Notes: generated by a model from the letters alone, not told the origin. A DNA stretch of 33,228 nucleotides from an uncultured Clostridium sp. (GCA_947569365.1 CANOSM010000023.1:1-33228); one strand, 5' to 3'; counted from the stretch's first letter, positions 1-9,522 are shown. Made by a program: numbers and translations.

Positions 1-4
1 ATAA

Positions 5-26
5 TTTTAAGTTTGACGGCTTAAAA
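5..26 (+). repeat. left-end hairpin of the IS200-type element
   Basis: TTTTAAG at 5-11 pairs with CTTAAAA at 20-26 around the loop TTTGACGG. IS200 elements carry such a subterminal hairpin close to the 5' cleavage site, where TnpA binds it as single-stranded DNA. Assignment is by position and structure. Confidence 0.55.
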
Positions 27-53
27 ATTAAAAATAATAAAGGAGTGATTCGT

Positions 54-512
54 ATGAAAAGTTCATACACAGATAGTTTAGCACATACAACGTATGAATG
101 CAAATATCATATAGTATTTGCACCAAAATTTAGAAGAAAAGAAATATATGGAACATTAAGAAGAGAAATAGGAATGATATTAAGAGAATTGTGTAAAAGA
201 AAAGATGTAGAAGTAATAAATGCAGAAGCATGTCCAGATCATATACATATGTATGTAAGTATACCACCAAAACAAAGTGTATCATCATTTATGGGATACT
301 TGAAGGGAAAAAGTACATTAATAATATTTGAAAGACATGCAAATTTAAAATATAAATATGGAAATAGAACTTTTTGGTGTAGAGGATTCTATGTAAGTAC
401 AGTAGGAAATAACAAGTCAGCAGTATATAATTATGTAGAAAATCAATTAAAGGAAGATATGATGACAGACCAACTAACAATAAAAGAATATAAAGACCCT
501 TTTAAAGGGTAG
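54..512 (+). CDS. tnpA: IS200/IS605-family Y1 transposase TnpA
   Basis: A 152-residue single-domain HUH transposase of normal family length. It catalyses single-strand excision and insertion of the IS by a transient 5'-phosphotyrosine link. The metal-binding HUH motif is visible as His63-Ile-His65 in the context PDHIHM. The family signature GFYVSTVG is followed by the catalytic Tyr, most likely Tyr127 in YVENQ. The start at 54 is chosen because AGGAG (41-45) lies at proper spacing before that ATG; an in-frame GTG at 45 overlaps the ribosome binding site itself. A palindrome ACCC/GGGT (496-510) covers the 3' end of the gene and may help termination. The gene appears intact, so the element may be active. 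Confidence 0.93.
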   Translation: MKSSYTDSLAHTTYECKYHIVFAPKFRRKEIYGTLRREIGMILRELCKRKDVEVINAEACPDHIHMYVSIPPKQSVSSFMGYLKGKSTLIIFERHANLKYKYGNRTFWCRGFYVSTVGNNKSAVYNYVENQLKEDMMTDQLTIKEYKDPFKG

Positions 513-560
513 TAAGTAAAAAAACCGCAAGCGAATGTGGCTGAAAGCTGTCAAACGGAA

Positions 561-630
561 CCACTTAAGTGGTAGCTAGTAATATAGCCTTATAGGCTCA
601 TATGAAAATCCACCAGTTATACTGGTGGAT
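561..630 (+). repeat. right-end hairpins of the IS200-type element
   Basis: Three stem-loops follow one another: CCACTTAAGTGG (561-572, self-complementary), AGCC-TTATA-GGCT (586-598) and ATCCACCAGT-TAT-ACTGGTGGAT (608-630, ten perfect pairs). They sit where the TnpA-binding right end is expected. The last has no T tract and lies 42 bases before mtaB, so it is not a typical intrinsic terminator. Confidence 0.55.
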
Positions 631-671
631 ATTTATAAAAATATAACTTTAAAAATAAGAGAGATGTAAAA

Positions 672-1973
672 ATGGAAGATATAAACAAAAAAATAAAAGT
701 AGGATTTATTACACTTGGATGTAAGGTTAACCAATATGAAACAAATGCAATGATACAAAAAGTAAGAACTAATTATGAAATAGTATCTGGAGACAAAAGA
801 GCAGATATATACATAATAAATACTTGTACAGTAACAAATATGTCAGATAGAAAATCAAGACAACTTTTGAGAAGATGCAAAGAATTAAATAAAAATGCTT
901 ATATAATTGCTGTAGGTTGTTATGCAGAAGTTTCAAGAGAAGAAATTGAAAAAATTGATGAAGTAGATCTAGTATTAGGAAATAAACAAAAAAACAATAT
1001 AAAAATATACATAGACAACTTGGTTGAAAATAAAGAAATTACTAAAAATAAATTAGAAACTAAAGAAAATGAATATATAGAATTTGGAAATATCACATAT
1101 ACAGAGAAAACAAGAGCAGTTATAAAAGTACAAGATGGATGTAATAATTTTTGTTCATATTGTATTATTCCATATGCAAGAGGAAGGATTGTTAGTAGAA
1201 AAAGTGAGAATGTATTAAATGAAATAAAAGAAATTGCAAAACAAGGAATAAAAGAAGTAGTAATTACAGGAATTCATATAGCATCATATGGAAAAGATTT
1301 TGATAATAATTATAGATTAATAGATTTATTAGAAGAAATTGAAAAAATTGATGGAATAGAAAGGATAAGACTTGGTTCATTAGAACCAACATTGATAACT
1401 GATGAATTTTGCAGAAGATTAGAAAAAATGAATAAAATATGTCATCATTTTCATTTATCACTTCAAAGTGGATGTGATAAGACTTTATCTGAAATGAACA
1501 GACATTATACAACAAATGAGTTTATTGAAGTAGTAGAAAGACTTAGAAGATTATATAATGATGTAATGCTGACAACAGATATAATTGTTGGATTTCCAAA
1601 TGAGACAGATAAAGACTTTGAAATAACATATAACTTTTTAAAAAAAGTTAACTTTTACAAAATGCATGTATTTAAATATTCACCAAGAAAAGGAACTGTA
1701 GCAGCTAAAATGAAAAATCAAATTTCAGGAGATATAAAAGACATCAGGAGTCATAAACTACTTGAATTATCAACTAAAAATGAAAAAGAATATCTTAAAA
1801 AATATATAGGAAAAAATGTATATGTTTTATTTGAAGAAAGTGATGGAGACTATATAAAAGGACATACCCAAAATTATATTATGGTAAAAGCAAAAATAAG
1901 TGAAGAAAAAATAAATAAAATAGAAAAAGTAAAAGTAATAAGCTTAGAAGATGATTATTTAATTGCACAATAG
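672..1973 (+). CDS. mtaB: tRNA (N6-L-threonylcarbamoyladenosine(37)-C2)-methylthiotransferase MtaB
   Basis: A radical-SAM methylthiotransferase of 433 residues. MtaB converts t6A37 to ms2t6A37 in tRNAs that read ANN codons. Domain order is an N-terminal UPF0004 domain with three conserved Cys (Cys17 in LGCKVNQYE, Cys52 in NTCTVTN, Cys83 in VGCYAEV) for one 4Fe-4S cluster, then a radical-SAM domain with CxxxCxxC at Cys157, Cys161 and Cys164 (DGCNNFCSYC), then a TRAM-like RNA-binding tail from about residue 370. The opening GFITLGCKVNQYE is typical of the MtaB branch rather than MiaB or RimO. A GAGAG ribosome binding site precedes ATG 672. It lies directly downstream of the IS element and is followed by an A+T-rich spacer, so it is probably its own transcription unit. 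Confidence 0.93.
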   Translation: MEDINKKIKVGFITLGCKVNQYETNAMIQKVRTNYEIVSGDKRADIYIINTCTVTNMSDRKSRQLLRRCKELNKNAYIIAVGCYAEVSREEIEKIDEVDLVLGNKQKNNIKIYIDNLVENKEITKNKLETKENEYIEFGNITYTEKTRAVIKVQDGCNNFCSYCIIPYARGRIVSRKSENVLNEIKEIAKQGIKEVVITGIHIASYGKDFDNNYRLIDLLEEIEKIDGIERIRLGSLEPTLITDEFCRRLEKMNKICHHFHLSLQSGCDKTLSEMNRHYTTNEFIEVVERLRRLYNDVMLTTDIIVGFPNETDKDFEITYNFLKKVNFYKMHVFKYSPRKGTVAAKMKNQISGDIKDIRSHKLLELSTKNEKEYLKKYIGKNVYVLFEESDGDYIKGHTQNYIMVKAKISEEKINKIEKVKVISLEDDYLIAQ

Positions 1974-2152
1974 ATAATTAAATAATATTAAATTATACAT
2001 ATAAATTAACTAATATTAAAAAGAAAAATAATTATATTAAACAATATTGTGTAATAATAAATTATAATTAAGAAATAAAAAATATTAATTATATTGAAAA
2101 ATAACTAAAACAAATTATTTATTATTACATATAGATAAAAGGTATTTAATTT
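1974..2152. other. A+T-rich spacer, nothing recognised
   Basis: About 180 bases of nearly pure A/T between mtaB and the first ydcF-like gene. There is no coding potential and no convincing terminator. A promoter for the downstream gene is expected here, but several weak -10-like matches compete and none has a good -35 at the right distance. Confidence 0.5.
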
Positions 2153-2788
2153 ATGGAAGATATAAAGACAATTCAAATTCTATGGGATTACATGAGAATG
2201 AATCATAAACTTAAAAAGTCAGATTGCATTATAGGACTAGGAACAATAGATACAAATGTTGCAAATATTGCATCTGAATTATATCTAAATGGATATGCTG
2301 ATAAGATAATATTTTCAGGGGGTTTAGGAAAAATTACACATAAATTATGGAATGAAACAGAAGCAGAAAAGTTTACAAAAATTGCTAGAAAAAGAGGTGT
2401 TCCAAAAGAAAATATATATCTAGAAAAAGAATCTACAAATACAGGAGATAATTTTAGATTTTCTAAGAAATTAATAGAAAATAAAAATCTAAATATAAAA
2501 TCATGTATAGTTGTATGTAAACCATATGATGAAAAAAGAGCTTATGCAGCATTTAAAAAAATAATGCCAGAATATGAAGTTATAATTCATTCTGAAAATA
2601 TTAGTTGTGAAGAATATTATAAACAAAATGGAGATGAATGGATTAATGTTTTAGTTGGTGATATTCAAAGAATGAAAATATTTGCTGAAAAAGGATGGCA
2701 GATTAAAATGGATATTCCACAAGATGTATGGGATGCTTATAAGATATTAGAAAAGAGAGGATATAATAAATTTATTTTAAAAGATTAA
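2153..2788 (+). CDS. YdcF-like DUF218 domain protein, copy 1
   Basis: A 211-residue soluble protein of the DUF218/YdcF superfamily. Visible family features are a Rossmann-like start with DCIIGLGTIDTNVANIAS, the segment IIFSGGLGK, a conserved acidic patch NETEAEKF, the motif EKESTNTGDNFRFSK and CIVVCKPYDEKRAYA. YdcF binds S-adenosylmethionine in E. coli, but the cellular role of the family is not settled. There is no membrane segment, unlike SanA or YdcF-like proteins with an N-terminal anchor. A close paralogue lies at 20858-21549, and the similarity extends into the leader just before the start codon. AAAAGG precedes ATG 2153. The decarboxylase gene follows after 43 bases and is probably co-transcribed. 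Confidence 0.8.
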   Translation: MEDIKTIQILWDYMRMNHKLKKSDCIIGLGTIDTNVANIASELYLNGYADKIIFSGGLGKITHKLWNETEAEKFTKIARKRGVPKENIYLEKESTNTGDNFRFSKKLIENKNLNIKSCIVVCKPYDEKRAYAAFKKIMPEYEVIIHSENISCEEYYKQNGDEWINVLVGDIQRMKIFAEKGWQIKMDIPQDVWDAYKILEKRGYNKFILKD

Positions 2789-2831
2789 TAGAGATTTAAA
2801 AATATAGAGTATATATAAAAAAGGTGCAGAA

Positions 2832-4257
2832 ATGGGAAAATTATATGATAAACTAGAAGAATATGCATTAAATGAAAATTATCCAATGCATATGCCAGGA
2901 CATAAAAGAAATGTTGAATTACTTGGAAATAAGTTACCATATCATATAGATATAACAGAAATATATGGGTTTGATAACTTGCATAATCCAGAGGGAATTA
3001 TAAAAGAAATAGAGAATAAAGCTGCTAGAATATTTAATTCTAAAAGAAGTTTTATTTTAGTTAATCGGTAGTACATGTGGGCTCCTAGCAGGAATAAGGG
3101 CAGCCACTAATCCTTACGATAAAATTCTTATTGCTAGAAACTGTCACAAAGCAGTATATAATGCAATTGAATTAAATTTCTTAAAACCTATATTTATAAA
3201 ACCTGAAAAAAGTAAATTTGGAATTGATATGGAAATATCAAAGACTCAAATAAAAGAAAAATTAGATCAAAATCCAGATATTAAGCTAGTAGTTATAACT
3301 TCTCCAACATATGAAGGAGTAATTAGTAATATTAAGGAAATTAGTGATATAGTTCATAAATATAATATTCCACTTATGGTAGATGAAGCACATGGAGCAC
3401 ATTTGAGATTTATGGATAAACTAAAAGAGTATGAAGCAATGATTTCAGGAGCAGATATAGTAGTGCAAAGCTTGCATAAAACTTTGCCAGCATTAACGCA
3501 GTGTGCAATAATGCATATACAAGGTAATATAGTTTTAGAAGAAAAAGTAGAAAATGCTTTAGACATTTTTGAGACAAGTAGTCCATCATATATTTTGATG
3601 TCTTCAATAGATGAATGTTTAGATATAGTAGAAAATGAAAGATTGTTTGAACAGTATAATGATAATTTAAAGTATTTTTATAATAAAGCTAAGAAATTAA
3701 AAAAGTTACAAATTTTAAAAGATTATATTAATCAAAGAGTAATTGAAGATAAAAACAAAAGTAAAATAAATTATGATGATGGAAAAATTGTAATTATTAC
3801 AGAAGGAACATCTATAAATGGAAAGCAATTAGCTGATATCCTGAGATTTAAGTATCATATAGAAGTGGAAATGGAAAATGTGAATTATATAATTGCTATG
3901 ACAAGTATTTGTGATAAATATGAAAATTTTGAAAGACTTATAGATGCATTAATAGAAATAGATGAAAAACTTGAGTTTAAAGAGGAAAATAAAAGTACAG
4001 AGCAAATTAAGACACCAGAAAGAAAACTTTTATCAAATGAAATTGATAAGAATAGTGGATATAATTTTGTAAATTATAAAGATGCAATTGGAAAAGTTTC
4101 GAAAGAGTATATATGGATATATCCACCAGGAATTCCTATAATAGTTCCAGGAGAAATTGTTAGTTCAGAAATTATAGAAAAAATAGAAAATATTTTGAAA
4201 ACTGATATAGATATAAAAACTAGTTTAAAACGATTTCCATATATTGATATATTATAA
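2832..4257 (+). pseudogene. Orn/Lys/Arg decarboxylase family protein, broken by a single extra C
   Basis: A PLP-dependent fold-type I amino-acid decarboxylase, the SpeA/CadA-like branch that makes polyamine precursors or cadaverine. The frame opens with PMHMPGHKRN and DITEIYGFDNLHNPEG, then stops at 3069-3071 after FILVN. Removing the C at 3066 (TTAAT[C]GGTAG) restores N-G-S-T-C-G-L-L-A-G and a continuous 474-residue protein. The rest shows VDEAHGAHL, the PLP-lysine motif in QSLHKTLPAL and a C-terminal domain with IYPPGIPIIVPGEI. Everything apart from the one base is well preserved. The downstream half could start at ATG 3229 only as a useless fragment lacking the N-terminal core. Either a recent mutation or a sequencing error; the substrate cannot be told from sequence. 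Confidence 0.85.
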
Positions 4258-4294
4258 TATTTATATAAATATTAAAAGTTAGGAGTGATAGATA

Positions 4295-4819
4295 ATGAAT
4301 TTTATAGAATTAGCTAAAGAAAGATATTCTTGTAGAAGCTTTCTAGAAAAGCAAGTAGAAAAAGAAAAAATAGATTTAGTTTTAGAAGCTGCTAGATTAG
4401 CTCCTACAGCAGGAAATTTTCAACCACAAAAAATATTAGTTATTACAAATAAAGAAAAAATTAATAAATTAAAAGAATGCACTTTATTTACATTTAATGC
4501 GCCTGTGATTTTAGCTATTTGCTATGATAAAAATATTTCGTGGAAAAGAAAGTTTGATGGAAAGGATGAAGGAATTATTGATGTTGGAATTGTTGCTACT
4601 CATATGATGTTACAGATCACAGAACTAGGATTAGCATCAACATTAGTGGGATATTTTGATCCAGCTAAAGCAAAGGAAATACTAAATATACCAGAAAACT
4701 ATGAGATAGAAAATCTACTCCCATTCGGATATCCTGCACCAGATGGAAAACCTAGTCTAAAACATTTTGAAAGAAAGAATATAGAAGAGATAGTTTGTTG
4801 GGAGAACTTTTCTAAATAA
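4295..4819 (+). CDS. nitroreductase family protein
   Basis: A 174-residue FMN-dependent nitroreductase-fold protein, short but complete for the small subfamily. The N-terminus LAKERYSCRSFLEKQVE is the classic FMN-phosphate-binding RxSxR-like start, followed by EAARLAPTAGNFQPQKILVI. The middle part has DVGIVATHMMLQITELGLAS, and the end LLPFGYPAPDGKPSLKHFERK matches the family. Such enzymes reduce nitro or quinone compounds with NAD(P)H; the physiological substrate is unknown. AGGAG (4281-4285) precedes ATG 4295. It lies 37 bases after the decarboxylase gene on the same strand, so it may be the last gene of that operon. Its stop is followed by the structured region that ends at 5019. Confidence 0.88.
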   Translation: MNFIELAKERYSCRSFLEKQVEKEKIDLVLEAARLAPTAGNFQPQKILVITNKEKINKLKECTLFTFNAPVILAICYDKNISWKRKFDGKDEGIIDVGIVATHMMLQITELGLASTLVGYFDPAKAKEILNIPENYEIENLLPFGYPAPDGKPSLKHFERKNIEEIVCWENFSK

Positions 4820-4824
4820 AAGAT

Positions 4825-5019
4825 ATAAGGATAATGCAACAGAAAGTTGAAAGATGACCAAAATAGTGATATTATAATTAAAATACAATATAAGTGATTA
4901 TTTGAAGTAGAGATTGTGCTTCTACACACCGAGTAAAAAGGTCAAAAGAAATGTTGAAATGGGTCACAGGCCAAATAATCAAGACGGAGGAGTTATGGGG
5001 ACATAGCTCTTATTTTTTA
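4825..5019 (+). ncRNA. possible structured RNA or long structured 3' UTR, family not recognised
   Basis: This stretch has no convincing coding frame but shows ordered nested complementarities: CAACA (4837-4841) with TGTTG (4952-4956), TGACC (4855-4859) with GGTCA (4940-4944), and GTAGA (4907-4911) with TCTAC (4921-4925). It ends in a clear intrinsic terminator. Its 3' half is richer in G and C than the surrounding spacer. The overall elongated shape is compatible with a 6S-like or other regulatory RNA, but no family consensus was recognised and no good promoter separates it from the nitroreductase gene. The short helices could also arise by chance. Confidence 0.35.
4989..5019 (+). terminator. 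intrinsic terminator
   Basis: GAGTTATG (4990-4997) pairs with CATAGCTC (5002-5009) around GGGA, with one G-T pair, and is followed by TTATTTTTTAT. It ends the nitroreductase transcript or the putative RNA before it. Confidence 0.8.
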
Positions 5020-5090
5020 TATTATATATATGATTAATATATAAAAAAATTTATGTAATCAAAAAGAAATATATAAATAAAAAGAAAATA

Positions 5091-5119
5091 TTGAAAAAAA
5101 ATGAAAAATATAGTATAAA
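5091..5119 (+). promoter_or_regulatory. sigma-A-type promoter for the 110-residue protein gene
   Basis: TTGAAA (5091-5096), a 17-base spacer, then TATAAA (5114-5119). A strong AAGGAGG ribosome binding site follows at 5156-5162, eight bases before the start codon at 5171. Confidence 0.6.
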
Positions 5120-5170
5120 TATAGTATATATTAGCTAAGATTTTGTCTTTTTACTAAGGAGGAATGAATT

Positions 5171-5503
5171 ATGAAAATAGAAGATTTAAAAAACGAAGCA
5201 AACAATGGATATGTTGGAAAATATATAGAAACAAATAATGAAGTAAATGAAGCTTCAATAAAAAAGGATGATAAGGCATTACAAAAAAAGCTTCCTACTA
5301 AATTTGGAATGTGGAGTAAAGTGAAATCATTTTTATTTAATGAAATAGGATTTTCTAAAAAGGTTGTTTTGGAAGTATCTCCTAAAGAAGAAAAAGTATT
5401 AACTGAAGTACATGATTTTCTGTTCCAAGAAATATCATTTTCAGGTTTATTTTCTCTTGGAAAAGGAAAAAAGAATGATAAAAATCAGAATGAGAAATTA
5501 TAG
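5171..5503 (+). CDS. uncharacterised 110-residue protein with an internal FLFxEIxFS repeat
   Basis: Not recognised. The protein is soluble and highly charged, with no signal peptide or membrane segment. Two similar segments are visible: KSFLFNEIGFSKK at about residues 53-65 and HDFLFQEISFSGL at about 82-94, each aromatic and hydrophobic with a conserved F-L-F-x-E-I-x-F-S core, joined by a charged linker. The first 40 residues are polar and probably disordered, and the tail GKGKKNDKNQNEKL is basic. It has its own promoter, a very strong ribosome binding site and its own terminator, so it is a well-expressed monocistronic gene. The repeat suggests a small binding module or self-assembling helix pair; function is unknown. 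Confidence 0.75.
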   Translation: MKIEDLKNEANNGYVGKYIETNNEVNEASIKKDDKALQKKLPTKFGMWSKVKSFLFNEIGFSKKVVLEVSPKEEKVLTEVHDFLFQEISFSGLFSLGKGKKNDKNQNEKL

Positions 5504-5512
5504 TATATAAAT

Positions 5513-5552
5513 AAAAAGTTTGCTTTAAAATGTGGCAAACTTTTTTATTTTT
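5513..5552 (+). terminator. intrinsic terminator after the 110-residue protein gene
   Basis: AAAAAGTTTGC (5513-5523) pairs perfectly with GCAAACTTTTT (5535-5545), followed by a T-rich tail. It closes the single-gene transcript. Confidence 0.9.
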
Positions 5553-5652
5553 TCTTTTCTAATAATTGAAAAAATGGAATAATAAAGTAAAATATGGGAA
5601 AAATAGCTAAATATAAATAGTAGTAGATAAATAAAAAAATATATATAATTAC

Positions 5653-6760
<1,108 letters not shown>

Positions 6761-6779
6761 AAAATAAAATTAAATAATA

Positions 6780-6834
6780 GCACCCCTAGAAAAATAGAAT
6801 ATAATAAAAGGAACGACAGGGGTGCCGTTCCTTT
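6780..6834 (+). promoter_or_regulatory. overlapping stems in the gap-pgk spacer, potential pseudoknot or switch
   Basis: AAAGGAACG (6807-6815) pairs perfectly with CGTTCCTTT (6826-6834). The ten-base loop contains AGGGGTGC (6818-6825), which is perfectly complementary to GCACCCCT (6780-6787) upstream. The two helices are therefore interleaved: they form a loop-linear pseudoknot, or exclude each other. No T tract follows, and the pgk ribosome binding site GGAGG (6842-6846) is seven bases downstream. The arrangement could set the relative level of gap and pgk mRNA by processing, stability or translation control. Confidence 0.65.
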
Positions 6835-6853
6835 AAAATTTGGAGGAAATTTT

Positions 6854-8041
6854 ATGAATAAGAAAACAGTAAAAGATATTGATGTTACAGGAAAAAAAGT
6901 ATTAGTAAGATGTGATTTTAATGTTCCACAAGATGAGAACTTAAATATTACAGATAATAGAAGAATAGTATCATCTTTAAATACAATAAAATATTTATTA
7001 GATAATAATGCAAAGGTAATTCTTTGTTCTCATTTAGGAAGACCAAAAGGAGAAGTAAAAAAGGAATTTTCACTTGCACCAGTTGCTCGTGAATTAGAAA
7101 GATTACTTGGAAAAGAAGTAAAACTGGCATCAGATGTAGTAGGAGAATCAGCTAAAGCTTTAACTAACAATATGAAAGAAGGAGAGATAGTACTTCTAGA
7201 AAATGTAAGATTTGAACCAGGTGAAGAAAAAAATGATGAAGAGTTATCAAAGAAATTTGCTTCACTTGCAGAAATATATGTAAATGATGCTTTTGGTTCT
7301 GCACATAGAGCACATAGTTCAACAGAAGGAGTAGCTAAATTTTTACCAGCAGTATCAGGATTTTTAATGGAAAAAGAAATTAACTTTTTAGGAACAGCTT
7401 TGGAAAATCCTGAAAGACCATTTGTTGCAATACTTGGAGGAAAAAAGGTTTCTGATAAGATAAATGTAATAGATAATTTACTTGAAAAAGTAGATAAATT
7501 AATTATTGGTGGAGGAATGGCTTTCACATTTTTCAAAGCACAAGGATATAATGTAGGAAATTCTATATGTGAACTTGATAAACTTGATCTAGCAAATAGT
7601 TTACTAGAAAAAGCAAAGGCAAAAGGTGTAAAATTATTACTTCCAGTTGATACAAAACTAGGAAAAGATTTCAGTAATGATACAGAAAGTAAAACTGTAA
7701 AATCAACTGAAATACCAGACGATTGGGAAGGTTTCGATATAGGAGCAGAAACAATTGAATTATATAAAGAAGAATTAAAAGATGCTAAAACAGTTGTATG
7801 GAATGGTCCTGTAGGAGCATTTGAACTTGAAAAATTTGCAGTAGGAACAAATTCAATTGCCAAAATTTTAGGTGATTTAGAAAATGCTACAACAATAATT
7901 GGAGGAGGAGACTCTGCAGCTGCTATTGAAAAAGCAGGACTTTCAAATAAAATGACACATATATCAACAGGTGGAGGAGCTTCTTTAGAATTTTTAGAAG
8001 GTAAGAAATTACCAGGAGTAGAATGCTTATTAGATAGATAG
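6854..8041 (+). CDS. pgk: phosphoglycerate kinase
   Basis: A 395-residue two-domain phosphoglycerate kinase, full length. It transfers the acyl phosphate of 1,3-bisphosphoglycerate to ADP. The N-terminal substrate-binding motif [23 protein letters not shown] and the segment [14 protein letters not shown] are present, as are the hinge and nucleotide site [19 protein letters not shown] and the terminal [13 protein letters not shown] and [23 protein letters not shown] at 6842-6846 precedes ATG 6854. The long minus-strand frame over this gene is only an antisense artefact of codon bias. Confidence 0.97.
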   Translation: MNKKTVKDIDVTGKKVLVRCDFNVPQDENLNITDNRRIVSSLNTIKYLLDNNAKVILCSHLGRPKGEVKKEFSLAPVARELERLLGKEVKLASDVVGESAKALTNNMKEGEIVLLENVRFEPGEEKNDEELSKKFASLAEIYVNDAFGSAHRAHSSTEGVAKFLPAVSGFLMEKEINFLGTALENPERPFVAILGGKKVSDKINVIDNLLEKVDKLIIGGGMAFTFFKAQGYNVGNSICELDKLDLANSLLEKAKAKGVKLLLPVDTKLGKDFSNDTESKTVKSTEIPDDWEGFDIGAETIELYKEELKDAKTVVWNGPVGAFELEKFAVGTNSIAKILGDLENATTIIGGGDSAAAIEKAGLSNKMTHISTGGGASLEFLEGKKLPGVECLLDR

Positions 8042-8052
8042 GATGATTGTAT

Positions 8053-8751
8053 ATGAATAAAAGAAATATATTACTAATTATAATAGTAATAATACTTACT
8101 ATATCATTAACAATTGTTTCATTAAGATTATATAAGATAACTAAAGATAAAACGTCTAAAAATACAACATATTATGGGCAAAGAGGTAATATATCAAATA
8201 CTGAAAAAGTAGAGTTCTTAACTAAGAATGAAGATTTTTTAGTAGGAATGATAGAATTAGATTTTAGTGAAAAAGAAAAAGAATTTACAAAAGATCAAAT
8301 GACTACTTTTGCTGTATATGTTGCGAAAAAAAGATATTCTGATTTACTAGAAAATTATGTAGGAAATAATAAAAAAGATTCATATAAGATTGACATAGAG
8401 ATAATTGATGCTATAATAAAAGAGTTTTTTAATGTTAATGATATTTCATATAGTGATGAAGACAATAAATATTATTCACAATCAAGAAAATGTTTTTTGT
8501 TTAATGAAAAATTCGAGAAAAGTATGTGGTATTATCCAGTAAATGAAGAAAGTATAGAATCAGATAAAACAAAAGAAAAATATAAAGTTATTACAGCAGA
8601 TAGTATATATATTGATGAAAATAAAGAAGATCAGAATTATAAATCTGCTAAATATAATGGAGAATATACTGAAAATATGGTAGAATATACAATTAAATTT
8701 AAATTTGATGAAAAAGGATATTTGAAATCATATCAGTATGTAAAAAAGTAA
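8053..8751 (+). CDS. uncharacterised membrane-anchored protein inside the glycolytic operon
   Basis: Not recognised. About 232 residues. The N-terminus has a short basic stretch and one hydrophobic helix (about residues 5-25, rich in Ile and Leu) without a lipobox, so it is probably an uncleaved anchor with an extracytoplasmic domain. The remainder is charged, rich in Lys, Asp, Glu and Tyr, with a single Cys and no recognisable catalytic motif. ATG 8053 is preferred because AGGATG (8041-8046) lies upstream; an in-frame TTG at 8047 is closer to that site. The gene starts 12 bases after pgk and ends 18 bases before tpiA, so it must be translated from the glycolytic mRNA. Its presence between pgk and tpiA is not part of the standard operon. 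Confidence 0.75.
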   Translation: MNKRNILLIIIVIILTISLTIVSLRLYKITKDKTSKNTTYYGQRGNISNTEKVEFLTKNEDFLVGMIELDFSEKEKEFTKDQMTTFAVYVAKKRYSDLLENYVGNNKKDSYKIDIEIIDAIIKEFFNVNDISYSDEDNKYYSQSRKCFLFNEKFEKSMWYYPVNEESIESDKTKEKYKVITADSIYIDENKEDQNYKSAKYNGEYTENMVEYTIKFKFDEKGYLKSYQYVKK

Positions 8752-8769
8752 ATAAAGAGGAGATTGTGT

Positions 8770-9522
8770 ATGAGAAGAAAAGTTATTGCTGGAAATTGGA
8801 AAATGAATAAACTTCCAAATGAAGCTATAGAATTTGTTAATGAATTGTCAGAGCTAGTTAAGGATACAGAAAATGAAGTTATTATATGTGTTCCATATAC
8901 AGATTTATTTTATGTACTTATGCAAGCACAAGGAACAAATATAAAAATAGGTGCTCAAAATATGCATTTTGAAGAAAGTGGAGCTTACACAGGAGAAGTT
9001 TCTGGACAGATGCTTAAATCTATAGGAGTAGAATATGTTATAATAGGGCATTCTGAAAGAAGACAATATTTTGCAGAAACAGATGAAACAGTAAATAAAA
9101 AGATAAAAGCAGCTTTTAAAAATGAATTAAAGCCAATAGTATGTGTTGGAGAAACTTTAGAACAAAGAGAAAAAGGAATTACCGAAGATATTATAAAAAC
9201 ACAAACAAAATTAGCTTTAGATGGATTAAGTAAAACTCAAGTAAAAAATACAATAATTGCTTATGAACCAATATGGGCTATAGGAACAGGTAAGACAGCA
9301 ACTTCTGAAGATGCTAATAATAGCATAAAAGTAATAAGAAAAGAAATTGAAGAAATATATGGAGCTGATATAGCACAGGAAGTTATTATACAATATGGTG
9401 GAAGTGTAAAATCAAAAAATGCTAAAGAATTATTTGAAACTTCTGATATAGACGGTGGATTAGTTGGTGGAGCAAGCTTAGAAGCAGAAGAATTTTCAAA
9501 AATAGTAAATTATAACAAATAA
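8770..9522 (+). CDS. tpiA: triosephosphate isomerase
   Basis: A 250-residue TIM-barrel enzyme that interconverts dihydroxyacetone phosphate and glyceraldehyde 3-phosphate. The catalytic residues are visible: Lys11 in GNWKMN, His in IIGHSERR, and Glu in AYEPIWAIGTG, followed by the phosphate-binding QYGGSVKSKN and GGLVGGASL loops. The start at 8770 follows AAGAGGAG (8755-8762); an in-frame TTG at 8764 is less well placed. Fourth gene of the operon. Confidence 0.97.
   Translation: MRRKVIAGNWKMNKLPNEAIEFVNELSELVKDTENEVIICVPYTDLFYVLMQAQGTNIKIGAQNMHFEESGAYTGEVSGQMLKSIGVEYVIIGHSERRQYFAETDETVNKKIKAAFKNELKPIVCVGETLEQREKGITEDIIKTQTKLALDGLSKTQVKNTIIAYEPIWAIGTGKTATSEDANNSIKVIRKEIEEIYGADIAQEVIIQYGGSVKSKNAKELFETSDIDGGLVGGASLEAEEFSKIVNYNK

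Larger units (their letters stand above)
1..630 (+). mobile_element. IS200-type insertion sequence (IS200/IS605 family, tnpA only)
   Basis: The element consists of a single Y1 HUH transposase gene flanked by subterminal hairpins rather than terminal inverted repeats, as expected for IS200. The left hairpin is TTTTAAG (5-11) paired with CTTAAAA (20-26). On the right there are CCACTTAAGTGG (561-572), AGCC/GGCT (586-598) and a perfect 10-bp stem with a TAT loop (608-630). No tnpB follows. Exact ends cannot be fixed because the left end may lie outside the window and the right boundary is inferred from the last hairpin. The element sits just upstream of mtaB and may affect its transcription. Confidence 0.8.

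Noticed and set aside
1..630. IS605-type element with TnpB and guide RNA
   Set aside because: Only the transposase gene is present; no tnpB-like frame follows.
4699..4929. 76-codon minus-strand frame over the nitroreductase end
   Set aside because: It overlaps a real gene and the putative structured RNA; composition is like translated A/T-rich noise.
4825..5019. T-box, purine, TPP, glmS, RNase P, SRP RNA or tmRNA
   Set aside because: None of the conserved sequence blocks of these RNAs could be found in the stretch.
6807..6834. gap-pgk hairpin as an intrinsic terminator
   Set aside because: There is no T tract after the stem and the next gene continues the pathway, so full termination is unlikely.
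7030..7863. 277-codon open frame on the minus strand opposite pgk
   Set aside because: It is antisense to a fully conserved pgk; the Ser/Phe-rich product has no family features and follows from the codon bias of the real gene.
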